40,796 nucleotides of DNA from Clostridia bacterium (GTDB lineage: Bacteria; Bacillota; Clostridia; Oscillospirales; CAG-272), in contig JAFTOK010000092.1 in assembly GCA_017463815.1 (NCBI GenBank), forward strand, positions 1 to 40,796, read 5' to 3'. Each line of letters begins with the position of its first letter. Position 1 is the stretch's first letter. The position numbers and the translations under genes were made by a program. Under the pieces are notes generated by a model. The model had not been told where the DNA came from, did not search any database, and saw only the letters and a program-made list of their open reading frames with translations. Below are positions 33,276 through 40,796 of the stretch, piece after piece.

Positions 33276-33405
33276 GCCTCCCTTGTGCAAAGGGAGGTGG
33301 ATTTTGCGAAGCAAAAGACGGAGGGATTGTTTCAGAAAATACAAAATGTTTGGCTACAATCCCTCAGTCAGCTTGCGCTGACAGCTCCCTTTGCACAAGG
33401 GAGCC
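33276..33405. repeat. Composite hairpin element, copy 6, inside the topoisomerase operon
   Basis: This 130-base element has end hairpins GCCTCCCTTGTGCAAAGGGAG and CTCCCTTTGCACAAGGGAGCC, inner hairpins TTTTGCGAAGCAAAA and CAGCTTGCGCTG, and paired arms GAGGGATTGT and ACAATCCCTC. Its left 56 bases match the reverse complement of the element at 5395-5527 almost perfectly. Confidence 0.88.
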
Positions 33406-33430
33406 TTGAAGGCGAAGTGTTTTATTGCAA

Positions 33431-35425
33431 TTATATATCTGCGTCTTTGAGGTAGAATTTGCCGTTTTTGCGGATAAAATCTTTTCTTTCCGCCAGGTCG
33501 TCGCCGAGCAAGGTTTCGAATATATATGCCGTTTGCTCTGCATCGGTGGGGCTTACCTTTATGAGCCTGCGCGTGGCGGGGTTCATTGTCGTCTGCCACA
33601 TCATCTCGGGTTCGTTTTCACCAAGACCTTTGGAGCGCTGTATAGTGTATTTTTTGCCCGCCAGGCGTAAGAGAATGTCCGATTTCTCCTGCTCGTTGTA
33701 GGCAAAATACGTGTCTTTTCCGCAGGTGATTTCAAAAAGCGGGGATTCCGCTATGAAAACCTTGCCCTCTTTTATGAGCGTGGGCAAAAGGCGGTAGAAA
33801 AGCGTGAGCAGAAGCGTGCGTATCTGGAAACCGTCCTCATCGGCATCGGTACAGATGATGATTTTGCTCCATTTCAAGAGGGAAAGGTCGAAGGTGTTCT
33901 GTGCGGCCTTCGTTTTGCCCTGTATTTCCGCGCCGCAACCGATTACTTTGAGCAGGTCTACGATAATTTCGCTTTTGAAAATTTTATCGTACCCGCATTT
34001 AAGGCAGTTCAGTGTTTTGCCGCGCACGGGAATGATTGCCTGAAATTCCGCGTCGCGCCCCTGTATGCAGGAGCCCATCGCGGAGTCGCCCTCCACTATA
34101 TAGACCTCGCGCTTTTCGGGGTCTTTGGAGCGGCAGGAAACGAATTTTTCCACGCGGTTGGCAAGGTCGTTGTTGCCGGAAGCGAGCTTCTTTTTAACGT
34201 CCACGCGCGTTTTTTCCGCAGTTTCGCGGCTGCGCTTGTTTATGAGCACCTGCGCGGCTATTTTGTCTGCCTCAGCGGGTTTTTCAGCAAAGTAGACTTC
34301 CAGCGCGTGCTTCATATAGCTTGTGAGCGCTTCTTTTATAAATTCGTTGGTGATGGCTTTCTTCGTCTGGTTTGCGTAGGAAACCATCGTGGAGAAGCTG
34401 TTTATAACGATAAGCAGGCTATCCTCTATATCGGAAAAGCTGATTTTGCTTTCGTTTTTATTATATTTACCCGTAGCTTTGATATATTTATCTATCGCAT
34501 AGCTGAACGCTGTTTTCGTTGCGCTGTCGGGCGAGCCGCCGTGCTCCAAAAAGCTTGCGTTGTGGTAATATTCCGTTTTGCTCACTTCGTTGGAAAAGCA
34601 GAATGCTATTTCCGCCTTGAAGTTGTATTCGGGCTTGTCTGCGCGGTCGCGCCCGCGTGCTTCCGTCTGCCAGAATACGGGCGTGGTTATGGAGCTTTCG
34701 CCCGCGAGAGATGTTACGTAATCGGCGATGCCGTTTTCGTAATAATACGTGCTTTCATCATATTCGCCGTCGGCTTTCTGCCAGCGGAAGATGAAGGAAA
34801 GCCCCTTGTTGGAAATCGCCTGGCGCTCCAGCATAGTTTCGTAAAATTCGCGCGGGATGGCTGTGTCTGTAAATACCTCCAGGTCGGGGCGCCACGTTAC
34901 AACCGTGCCGTGCTGTTTATCCTTGCGCGAAAGCTTTTCGCGCTTCAGTTCGCCGTCGGGCTTGCCTTTTTTGAAGTGCATTTCCAACATTTCGCCGCCG
35001 CGGTAGGATTTTACCTGCATAAATTCGGAGCTGTACTGTGTGGAGGCCGCGCCGAGGCCGTTGAGACCCAGGGAATATTTGTAGTTTGCGCCGCTGTCGT
35101 TATTGTTGTATTTGCCGCCGGCGTAAAGCTCGCAGTAGACGAGCTCCCAGTTATATTTGCCTTCTTTTTCGTTGTAGTCCAGCGGCACGCCGCGCCCTTC
35201 GTCCTCTATTGAAATGACGCCGTCGCGCGTGACGGTGATATATATTTTTGTGCCGTACCCCTCGCGCGCTTCGTCTACGGAGTTGGAAAGAATTTCAAAG
35301 ACTGAATGTTCGCAGCCCTCTATACCGTCCGAGCCGAAAATAACGGCGGGGCGTTTGCGCACACGGTCTGCGCCCTTGAGCGAGGTGATACTTGCGTTAT
35401 CGTAAACAGGTGTTTTTGCCGGCAT
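33431..35425 (-). CDS. parE: Type II DNA topoisomerase subunit B (ParE-like)
   Basis: The 664-residue ATPase subunit has the GHKL ATP-binding motifs EILSNSVDEA (43-52), EDEGRGVP (74-81) and GLNGLGAAST (120-129). The TOPRIM motifs are EGDSAMG (445-451) and DADEDG (527-532), with QRSKGLGENEP before the C-terminal tail. All catalytic acids are present. KRPAVIFGSDGIEG in place of the usual RPGMYIG loop, and its overall divergence, mark a paralogous lineage distinct from housekeeping GyrB. It is the first gene of a minus-strand operon with subunit A. A GGAG site precedes the ATG. Confidence 0.9.
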   Translation of the reverse strand: MPAKTPVYDNASITSLKGADRVRKRPAVIFGSDGIEGCEHSVFEILSNSVDEAREGYGTKIYITVTRDGVISIEDEGRGVPLDYNEKEGKYNWELVYCELYAGGKYNNNDSGANYKYSLGLNGLGAASTQYSSEFMQVKSYRGGEMLEMHFKKGKPDGELKREKLSRKDKQHGTVVTWRPDLEVFTDTAIPREFYETMLERQAISNKGLSFIFRWQKADGEYDESTYYYENGIADYVTSLAGESSITTPVFWQTEARGRDRADKPEYNFKAEIAFCFSNEVSKTEYYHNASFLEHGGSPDSATKTAFSYAIDKYIKATGKYNKNESKISFSDIEDSLLIVINSFSTMVSYANQTKKAITNEFIKEALTSYMKHALEVYFAEKPAEADKIAAQVLINKRSRETAEKTRVDVKKKLASGNNDLANRVEKFVSCRSKDPEKREVYIVEGDSAMGSCIQGRDAEFQAIIPVRGKTLNCLKCGYDKIFKSEIIVDLLKVIGCGAEIQGKTKAAQNTFDLSLLKWSKIIICTDADEDGFQIRTLLLTLFYRLLPTLIKEGKVFIAESPLFEITCGKDTYFAYNEQEKSDILLRLAGKKYTIQRSKGLGENEPEMMWQTTMNPATRRLIKVSPTDAEQTAYIFETLLGDDLAERKDFIRKNGKFYLKDADI

Positions 35426-35491
35426 ATTTTTCTCCTTGAGAATAGAAATGGTGTGTTTGTCACGTTATTTCAACATTGTTAAAATCCGCTA

Positions 35492-35520
35492 TTGCTTTAT
35501 CCGAAAAAATTTGATAAAAT
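35492..35520 (+). promoter_or_regulatory. Candidate promoter of the QueG-like gene
   Basis: TTGCTT (35492-35497), a 17-base spacer and TAAAAT (35515-35520). It leaves a leader of about 130 bases that crosses the divergent parE promoter. Confidence 0.5.
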
Positions 35521-35591
35521 ATATAATACATTTAATAAAAAACTTTGCATAAGTTTGAAAATTTTAATGTCATTCTAATATTTCGGTTTTT

Positions 35592-35620
35592 ATTATAGCA
35601 CAAAAAATTTGCAAAATCAA
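35592..35620 (-). promoter_or_regulatory. Promoter of the topoisomerase operon
   Basis: On the minus strand TTGATT (35620-35615), a 17-base spacer and a perfect TATAAT (35597-35592). It would give a 160-base leader before parE and overlaps the candidate leader of the divergent gene. Confidence 0.7.
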
Positions 35621-35654
35621 CAGTAGAACTGTGAGAAAAAGGGGTGAGTTTTGT

Positions 35655-36470
35655 ATGTTTCGTGAAATTTTAAGCGGTTTCGGCGTGGAATTCGCGGGCG
35701 CCGTGCCTTTTTCTGAGTGCCGCGTTTTTGCGGAGGATATAATAACGCGCAGGGGCATCGACGTGGCGAATGTTAAAACCGCCGTGCTTTTCCTAGTGCC
35801 GTACTACGTGGCAGATGCCGAGGAGGGCAACATATCCGTATATGCCCGCGCGCACGATTATCATCTCTTTTTTGAGAAACTTTATGCAGAAGCCGCGCCG
35901 ATGCTGGAGAAAGCATACGGTGCGCCTTTCTACGGCTTTGCCGATAAATCCGCTATTGCGGAGGTACACGCCGCCTCTCTCGCGGGCCTCGGCAAAACAG
36001 GCGACAGCGGGCTTATTATAAACGAAAAATACGGCTCGTTCGTGTTCATCGGCGAATTTCTCACAACCGCCGCTCCGAGTGCCTTTGGCATAGACGAAAA
36101 TTCGCCTTTCGAGCCTTCTTATTGCAACCATTGCGGCGCGTGCAAAAAAGCGTGCCCGATGAGCGAGGGGCTCGGTTGCCTTTCTTTCGTTACACAAAAA
36201 AAGGGGGAGCTTACGGCAGAGGAGCGCGATTTTATTTTGCGCCACGGCTCCGCTTGGGGCTGCGACATATGCGCCGCCGCCTGCCCATACACGAAAAAAG
36301 CCGTTGCGGCGGGGAATGTGACACCCATAGAATTTTTTAAAACAGACAGAATAGTGCACCTTACCGCGGCGCAGGTGGAGGCGATGGACAAAGCCACGTT
36401 CCGCGAGCGCGCGTTTGCCTGGCGCGGAAAAAAGACGATTTTGCGAAATCTTGAAATATTCGGGGAGTGA
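35655..36470 (+). CDS. QueG-like iron-sulfur protein (short paralogue)
   Basis: This 271-residue protein resembles epoxyqueuosine reductase but is about 100 residues shorter than typical QueG. YARAHDYHLFF matches the QueG cobalamin-side motif YARGRDYH, and Asp97 in FADKSA aligns with the catalytic Asp. Two [4Fe-4S] clusters are expected from Cys157, 160, 163 and 167 (CNHCGACKKAC) and Cys175, 203, 206 and 210 (CDICAAAC). The normally strong GLGWIGKN segment reads GLGKTGDS, so the substrate pocket differs. AAAAAGGGGTGAG precedes the ATG at 35655. The next gene follows in three bases. Confidence 0.8.
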   Translation: MFREILSGFGVEFAGAVPFSECRVFAEDIITRRGIDVANVKTAVLFLVPYYVADAEEGNISVYARAHDYHLFFEKLYAEAAPMLEKAYGAPFYGFADKSAIAEVHAASLAGLGKTGDSGLIINEKYGSFVFIGEFLTTAAPSAFGIDENSPFEPSYCNHCGACKKACPMSEGLGCLSFVTQKKGELTAEERDFILRHGSAWGCDICAAACPYTKKAVAAGNVTPIEFFKTDRIVHLTAAQVEAMDKATFRERAFAWRGKKTILRNLEIFGE

Positions 36471-36473
36471 ATA

Positions 36474-37166
36474 GTGAAAGAAAAAAACAGCGAACTTGCG
36501 CGCCTGAAGCGTGAAAACGCCAAATTGCGGCGCGAAAACGAATATTTAAACCACCGCATAGAAAAGCTTTCCCCGAAAGAGGCGAAAAACGTTTCGCACG
36601 AAAAGGAAATGTTCCTTTCTTCCTGCGACGTGGACAAATACAAGGGGTATTTCCCCTATCTTTTCGGACAGTTCAAGTTTTCGCTCGTTTACAGAATATA
36701 CGATAGAATTTTCTTCGCTTTAAGGAAAATTATTCTTGCTTCTAAAATATGGCGCTATCTTCCGATTGTTCTGGGTGTGCTTGGCGTTATTTTACAGTCA
36801 CTTTTGGCGCTCGGTTCTGTTGTGGTGCTTTTGCCTGTTACGGCGATTATTTCGCTTTTGGTTTTTGCGCTTTCGATTTTTGCTTTTGCGAAGCACAAGC
36901 GTGATTTGCTCAGGGATGTGCGCGGGCGCAGAATATATTTTCTTTACCCCGCAAAAAAACCGAAAAAAGACGGTTTTTTCTATGAAACTATGCAGGCTTT
37001 TGCCAAGGACGGTGTTGTTTTCGCCGTTACTTCTTCGATAACGCTCTGCGGCATAGGCGCCGTGCGCAAGGTGAGCGAGAACGTTTATTTTGTGCACACA
37101 AGCTTTTATTATCATTTCAGAAAAGAAGCGGAAGCGGCAAGCGCCGACGTGGTGAAGGTGTATTAG
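36474..37166 (+). CDS. Unknown membrane protein with N-terminal coiled coil
   Basis: The 230-residue protein begins with a charged heptad-like stretch (KRENAKLRRENEYLNHRIEK at about residues 13-32), so an N-terminal coiled coil is likely. Two hydrophobic segments follow (about 95-115 and 118-138: LGVLGVILQSLLALGSVVVL and VTAIISLLVFALSIFAF), then a soluble C-terminal part. The start is GTG at 36474, with GGGGAG seven bases upstream. It is directly behind the QueG-like gene and probably co-transcribed with it. I do not recognise a family. Confidence 0.75.
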   Translation: MKEKNSELARLKRENAKLRRENEYLNHRIEKLSPKEAKNVSHEKEMFLSSCDVDKYKGYFPYLFGQFKFSLVYRIYDRIFFALRKIILASKIWRYLPIVLGVLGVILQSLLALGSVVVLLPVTAIISLLVFALSIFAFAKHKRDLLRDVRGRRIYFLYPAKKPKKDGFFYETMQAFAKDGVVFAVTSSITLCGIGAVRKVSENVYFVHTSFYYHFRKEAEAASADVVKVY

Positions 37167-37209
37167 AGTGCAGAATGCAGAGTGCAGAGTGCAGAATTAA
37201 GAATTATTT
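37167..37209. repeat. Short dispersed repeat, GCAGAATG type, copy 2
   Basis: GAGTGCAGAATGCAGAGTGC, then AGAGTGCAGAATTAAGAATT. It starts with the stop codon of the upstream gene. A GGGAGG/CCTCCC hairpin follows at 37218-37237. Confidence 0.75.
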
Positions 37210-37275
37210 ATAAAATGGGGAGGGACTTGCGCCTCCCGTAAAAACAGAAAAATTTTAAAGAAAGCGAGAGAGAAT

Positions 37276-40200
37276 ATGGTTCATTTTATATACGGCAGAA
37301 CGGGCAGCGGCAAAAGCGCCTATATGCTCGCGCGCGCCGCAGAAACCGAAAATAAGCATATTTTCGTGCTCGTGCCCGACCGCGGCGCGGTTATGGCAGA
37401 GCGCGCTTTCTCTTATGCGCCGAACGCGGGAGACATAGACGTGGTTACGTTCCGAAGGCTTGCAAACTTCGTTTTCCGCAAATACGGCGGCATATGCGAA
37501 AACTATATTTCCCGCGGCGCAAAAAAGGTTATGATGCACAATACGCTCGCCGCGCTTTCGCCGCTTTTTGCCTCACAGGGCGAGTTTTTTGAAAGCGACA
37601 CCGCCGCGACGGAGCGTTTTATAAATATGCGCACGGAGCTTGCGCGCACCGCCGTTACCCCCGAGGTGCTTGCGCGCGCCGCAGAGGCTTGCGAGGGCGA
37701 AACGGGCAAAAAATTTGCCGATATTTCCTTGCTTTTCACGGCGTTCGACGCCGAAGTGGGCGAGCGCTTTGCAGACCCCGACGGAATTTTAGCCAAAATG
37801 AACGCGCTCCTTGCCGAAAACGACTTTTTCGGCGGTTGCGACGTATATATAGATTCGTTTACCTCGTTTTCCAAGGAACAGCTTAACACGGTGCGCGAAA
37901 TTATGCGCACGGCGGAGAACGTCTATATCTCCGTGCCGTACGTTCCCGAGGAGGATAGGGACACGCCCTGCTTCTTCGGCATTGCCGACACGGCGAAGCG
38001 CCTGCGCGACACGGCGGAGGCGGCGCACGCCGAGATGGGGGAAAGCACCGTGCTTTCCGTGCGCGATAGGTTCAAAAACGAGGAGCTTGCTTTCCTTGCG
38101 CAAAATCTTTTCCCCGGCAGCGGGTACGCCAAGCGCACCTATGAGAAAAAGCCCGAGTGTATTCGCGTGATGAGCGCGGCGAACGCCTTTGCAGAAGCAG
38201 AGGCGGTGTGCCTCGACATAGCAAAAAAAGTGCGCGGGGGTGCGAGATACCGAGATTTTGCCGTGATTATACGCAACGGCGAGGCATACGCGGGCGTTAT
38301 AGACGCGATGATGCGAAAATACGAGCTGCCTTGCTTCGTTTCGGGCAGAAAAGACATAACCGAGCTCGCTTTTGTGAAATTCCTGCTTTGCACGCTTGCC
38401 GTGTGCGAACGCGGATTTGCGCGGGAGCTTGTTATTTCATATATAAAAACGGATTTTGCGGGTATTACGCCCGACGAAATCAACCTTTTTGAAAATTACG
38501 TGCGGAAATGGAGCATAAACGGTGCGCGTTTCTACGACGACTACGAATGGAATATGAACCCCGACGGTTTCCGCGGGGAAATGACTGAAGAAAGCGCCGA
38601 AAAGCTTCTGCGCCTTGCCGAAATACGCAGGCGTGCAGTTTTGCCGCTTCGCGCGTTCTGCGAGGACGTGGCGGGTAAGCATACCGTGGCGTATTTCTGC
38701 GAAAAGCTCTATTCTTTTGCCACGAGCCTCGGTGCACACGAAAAAATACTCGCCGATGCCGAGCGCGCAAAGGCAGAGGGAGATAAGTCGCTCGCCGCAG
38801 AGCTTTCCCAGCTTTTCGGCGTGTTCTGCGACGTGCTCGACGCGCTCGTTTCCGCTTGCGGAGAGGAAGAAGTGGGGGCGGCGGAGTTTACCTCGCTTCT
38901 GCGCCTGGTGCTTTCCGAAACGGACATAGGCAAAATACCCACCTCGCTCGACGAAATCACCGTGTACGACGCTCAGGCGGGCGGGTATACGGAGGTCAAA
39001 TATGCTTACGTTATGGGCGCTTGTGAGGGCGTTTTCCCCGCAAGGGTAGAGGACGACGGCGTATTTTCCGACAAGGAGAAAGAATTGCTTTTCCGTCACG
39101 GCATAGAAATCACATCTACCGTGGAGCGCAGGCTGTGCGACGAGCTATACTATTTCTACGCCGCCGCGTGTGCGCCAAGCCGCGAGCTGTGCTTTACCTA
39201 CCCCGTATACGACGGTTCGGGCAAAAAAACGCGCCGCAGCCCCGCGCTTGTAAGCGTGGAGGAGCTTTTCCCGGGGCTTTCGGAGGAGCGGTTTGAGGAC
39301 CTGCCCGAGGAGGCAAGGTTGGAACGTGCGGCGGCTTCCTTTGAATACGTTATGCAAGGGAACGGCGAATATGCGCGCGCCCTGCGTGAATATTACGCAG
39401 AAAACCCCGATTATGCCGAAAAAATACGTTATATAGGCACGCCGCTTTCCTCCTTCCGTTGCAGAATACCTGCAGAGGACGCAAAAAAGCTCTTTACAAA
39501 GGATATGCACACGAGCTATTCGCGCCTTGAAAAATATATTACCTGCAATTTTTCGTATTTCTGCGAATACGAGCTGAAGCTCAAAGACAACTCCCCCGTG
39601 AAGTTTTCCGCCGTGGACGTGGGCAACTTTATGCACAAGATGCTGGAGCTGACCGTGCGGTACGCCCTGCAAAACCCCGACGCCACAGACGAGGAGATGC
39701 GAGAGCAGATACAGAAGGAGTGCAGGCTCTACCTCGAGGCGGTGTGCCGCGGCAGTTACTCGGAAATATCGCCGAGAATCGCGCACCTTGCGGATTACCT
39801 TTCCTTTGCGTGCGAAAAGTTCGTGGGCAAATTCCGCGAGGAATTCCGCGAAAGCCGCTTTACGCCGAAGGATTTTGAAATAACCATAGGTAAGGGCGCG
39901 GATATAGAGCCCATAAAGCTCCGCGATGAAAACGGCAGTGTGGAATTGCGCGGCAAAATAGACCGTGTGGACACATACGAGGACGGCGACGGCAAAATCT
40001 ACGTCCGCGTGGCGGACTACAAAACGGGCAGCAAGAAATTCGAGCTCAAAAACATAGAAGCGGGCAGAGATTTGCAGATGCTGCTCTACCTATATTCCGT
40101 TTGCGAAAACGGGCAGAGAAGATACGGAAAAGAGCTCGCCCCTGCGGGTGTGCTGTACGTTTCCGTAAAACCCGCGAGCGAGAACGTGGACCTCGGCGTG

Positions 40201-40500
40201 GAAACGCCCGAGGAGGCGAAAAACGGCAACAGCGGGCTGTTTCTCGATAATGACGAAGTTCTTGCGGCTATGGAGCCTAAGCTCGAGGGCAGGTTTATAC
40301 CCGTGAAAGCTGGCAAGGGCGGCAAGAAACGCGGCAACCTTATGGCGGCGGAGGCGTTTGATACGCTTAAAAGCGAGGTCATAGAAACCGTTCTTCGTGC
40401 GGCGGGCGAGCTTCGCGCAGGCAAGGCAGACGCCGACCCGTGCGAGGCAAAGGCGTGCGAATATTGCAAGATGAAAGCCGTTTGCAGAGCGAAGAAATGA
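37276..40500 (+). CDS. addB: ATP-dependent helicase/nuclease subunit B
   Basis: This 1,074-residue AddB subunit works with AddA to resect DNA ends for recombination repair. It has an N-terminal Walker A (GRTGSGKS, 7-14). The RecB-type nuclease is at about 755-1074 with GKIDRVD (893-899) and DYKTG (914-918). The iron-sulfur cysteines are Cys757 in YITCNFSYFC and the C-terminal C-x2-C-x5-C (Cys1061, 1064, 1070). All cluster and nuclease residues are present. AddA would normally follow, but repeats fill the next 300 bases and the window ends, so addA is not seen. The ribosome site is weak (GAGAGAG). Confidence 0.93.
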   Translation: MVHFIYGRTGSGKSAYMLARAAETENKHIFVLVPDRGAVMAERAFSYAPNAGDIDVVTFRRLANFVFRKYGGICENYISRGAKKVMMHNTLAALSPLFASQGEFFESDTAATERFINMRTELARTAVTPEVLARAAEACEGETGKKFADISLLFTAFDAEVGERFADPDGILAKMNALLAENDFFGGCDVYIDSFTSFSKEQLNTVREIMRTAENVYISVPYVPEEDRDTPCFFGIADTAKRLRDTAEAAHAEMGESTVLSVRDRFKNEELAFLAQNLFPGSGYAKRTYEKKPECIRVMSAANAFAEAEAVCLDIAKKVRGGARYRDFAVIIRNGEAYAGVIDAMMRKYELPCFVSGRKDITELAFVKFLLCTLAVCERGFARELVISYIKTDFAGITPDEINLFENYVRKWSINGARFYDDYEWNMNPDGFRGEMTEESAEKLLRLAEIRRRAVLPLRAFCEDVAGKHTVAYFCEKLYSFATSLGAHEKILADAERAKAEGDKSLAAELSQLFGVFCDVLDALVSACGEEEVGAAEFTSLLRLVLSETDIGKIPTSLDEITVYDAQAGGYTEVKYAYVMGACEGVFPARVEDDGVFSDKEKELLFRHGIEITSTVERRLCDELYYFYAAACAPSRELCFTYPVYDGSGKKTRRSPALVSVEELFPGLSEERFEDLPEEARLERAAASFEYVMQGNGEYARALREYYAENPDYAEKIRYIGTPLSSFRCRIPAEDAKKLFTKDMHTSYSRLEKYITCNFSYFCEYELKLKDNSPVKFSAVDVGNFMHKMLELTVRYALQNPDATDEEMREQIQKECRLYLEAVCRGSYSEISPRIAHLADYLSFACEKFVGKFREEFRESRFTPKDFEITIGKGADIEPIKLRDENGSVELRGKIDRVDTYEDGDGKIYVRVADYKTGSKKFELKNIEAGRDLQMLLYLYSVCENGQRRYGKELAPAGVLYVSVKPASENVDLGVETPEEAKNGNSGLFLDNDEVLAAMEPKLEGRFIPVKAGKGGKKRGNLMAAEAFDTLKSEVIETVLRAAGELRAGKADADPCEAKACEYCKMKAVCRAKK

Positions 40501-40540
40501 TTAAGAATGCAGAATGAAGAGTGCAGAATGAAGAATTAAG
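40501..40540. repeat. Short dispersed repeat, GCAGAATG type, copy 3
   Basis: TTAAGAATGCAGAATGAAGA then GTGCAGAATGAAGAATTAAG, starting directly after the addB stop. A GTTCGCC/GGCGAAC hairpin follows at 40543-40560, without a T run. Confidence 0.75.
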
Positions 40541-40626
40541 GGGTTCGCCCGAAGGCGAACGGAATTTATTAAATATAAATTATATATATCGTAGTACCTT
40601 GTTTCAGCTAAAAGTTGACGTTCTAA

Positions 40627-40773
40627 GCCTCCATCTCCGAGGGAGGGGGACCGCCGTGCGGTGGAAGGAGTTTTCCCAAGATAAACAAATTTATTTTTGC
40701 GAAATTTTAAGTGCACGCCTACTCCTTCAGTCTTCGCCTTTGGGGCGAATCCAGCTCCCTCCCGGAGGGAGCC
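40627..40773. repeat. Composite hairpin element, copy 7
   Basis: GCCTCCatctccgaGGGAGG, then CCGCCGTGCGGTGGAAGGAGT, an AT-rich centre, ACTCCTTCAGTC and an inner hairpin TTCGCC/GGCGAA, and GCTCCCtcccGGAGGGAGCC. The order of parts is the same as in the other copies. No gene is seen from 40501 to the end of the window. Confidence 0.82.
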
Positions 40774-40796
40774 TCAGGGTTAGCAAATGCAAGATA

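Overview
The window looks like chromosomal DNA of a Gram-positive, Clostridia-type anaerobe, probably an uncultured gut lineage. The evidence is AGGAGG-type ribosome binding sites, consensus sigma-A promoters with 17-base spacers, many intrinsic terminators, an AddB-type helicase-nuclease, a yybP-ykoY (manganese) riboswitch before mntP, a DUF3048 lipoprotein and an M23 lipoprotein with G5 domains. Many small inverted-repeat elements of a kind common in such genomes are also present. This placement is inference; there is no rRNA or other marker gene here.

Layout. 1-2.3 kb: end of an arginine biosynthesis operon (argB end, argD, argF). 2.3-8.6 kb: two tandem copies of a TrkA-TrkH potassium uptake operon, separated by a terminator and two structured non-coding elements. 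8.6-10.35 kb: a 47-residue membrane protein, an EamA-type permease and a 500-base stretch of hairpins and inverted repeats without genes. 10.35-12.4 kb: a minus-strand gtrA plus FAD-oxidoreductase operon. 12.5-13.0 kb: a compact candidate type I toxin-antitoxin locus with a short hydrophobic peptide and a consensus antisense promoter. 13.0-14.5 kb: Mn riboswitch, mntP and an acyl-ACP thioesterase. 14.5-18.6 kb: cardiolipin synthase divergent from a TetR-ABC exporter operon, with a perfect palindrome on the cls -35 box. 18.6-24.4 kb: a second ABC exporter, the M23 lipoprotein and a GH94 phosphorylase. 24.4-25.9 kb: an accessory islet with an unknown 90-residue protein and an XRE regulator in divergent orientation, flanked by inverted-repeat elements, one of them amplified in tandem. 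25.9-30.3 kb: glycerol-1-phosphate dehydrogenase-like protein, CPBP protease with tadA, and a DUF3048 lipoprotein. 30.3-35.4 kb (minus): type II topoisomerase subunits B and A, with an inverted-repeat element between them, then an orphan OmpR-type regulator with a degenerate receiver. 35.6-40.5 kb: a QueG-like iron-sulfur protein, an unknown membrane protein and addB.

Most genes are ordinary core metabolism, transport and envelope functions. The most interesting material is non-coding: the toxin/antisense locus at 12.59-12.97 kb, the family of composite hairpin elements (seven copies or part-copies), the structured block at 9.8-10.3 kb, and the operator-like palindrome and repeats between cls and tetR. 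No CRISPR array, rRNA, tRNA, transposase or phage structural gene was seen.
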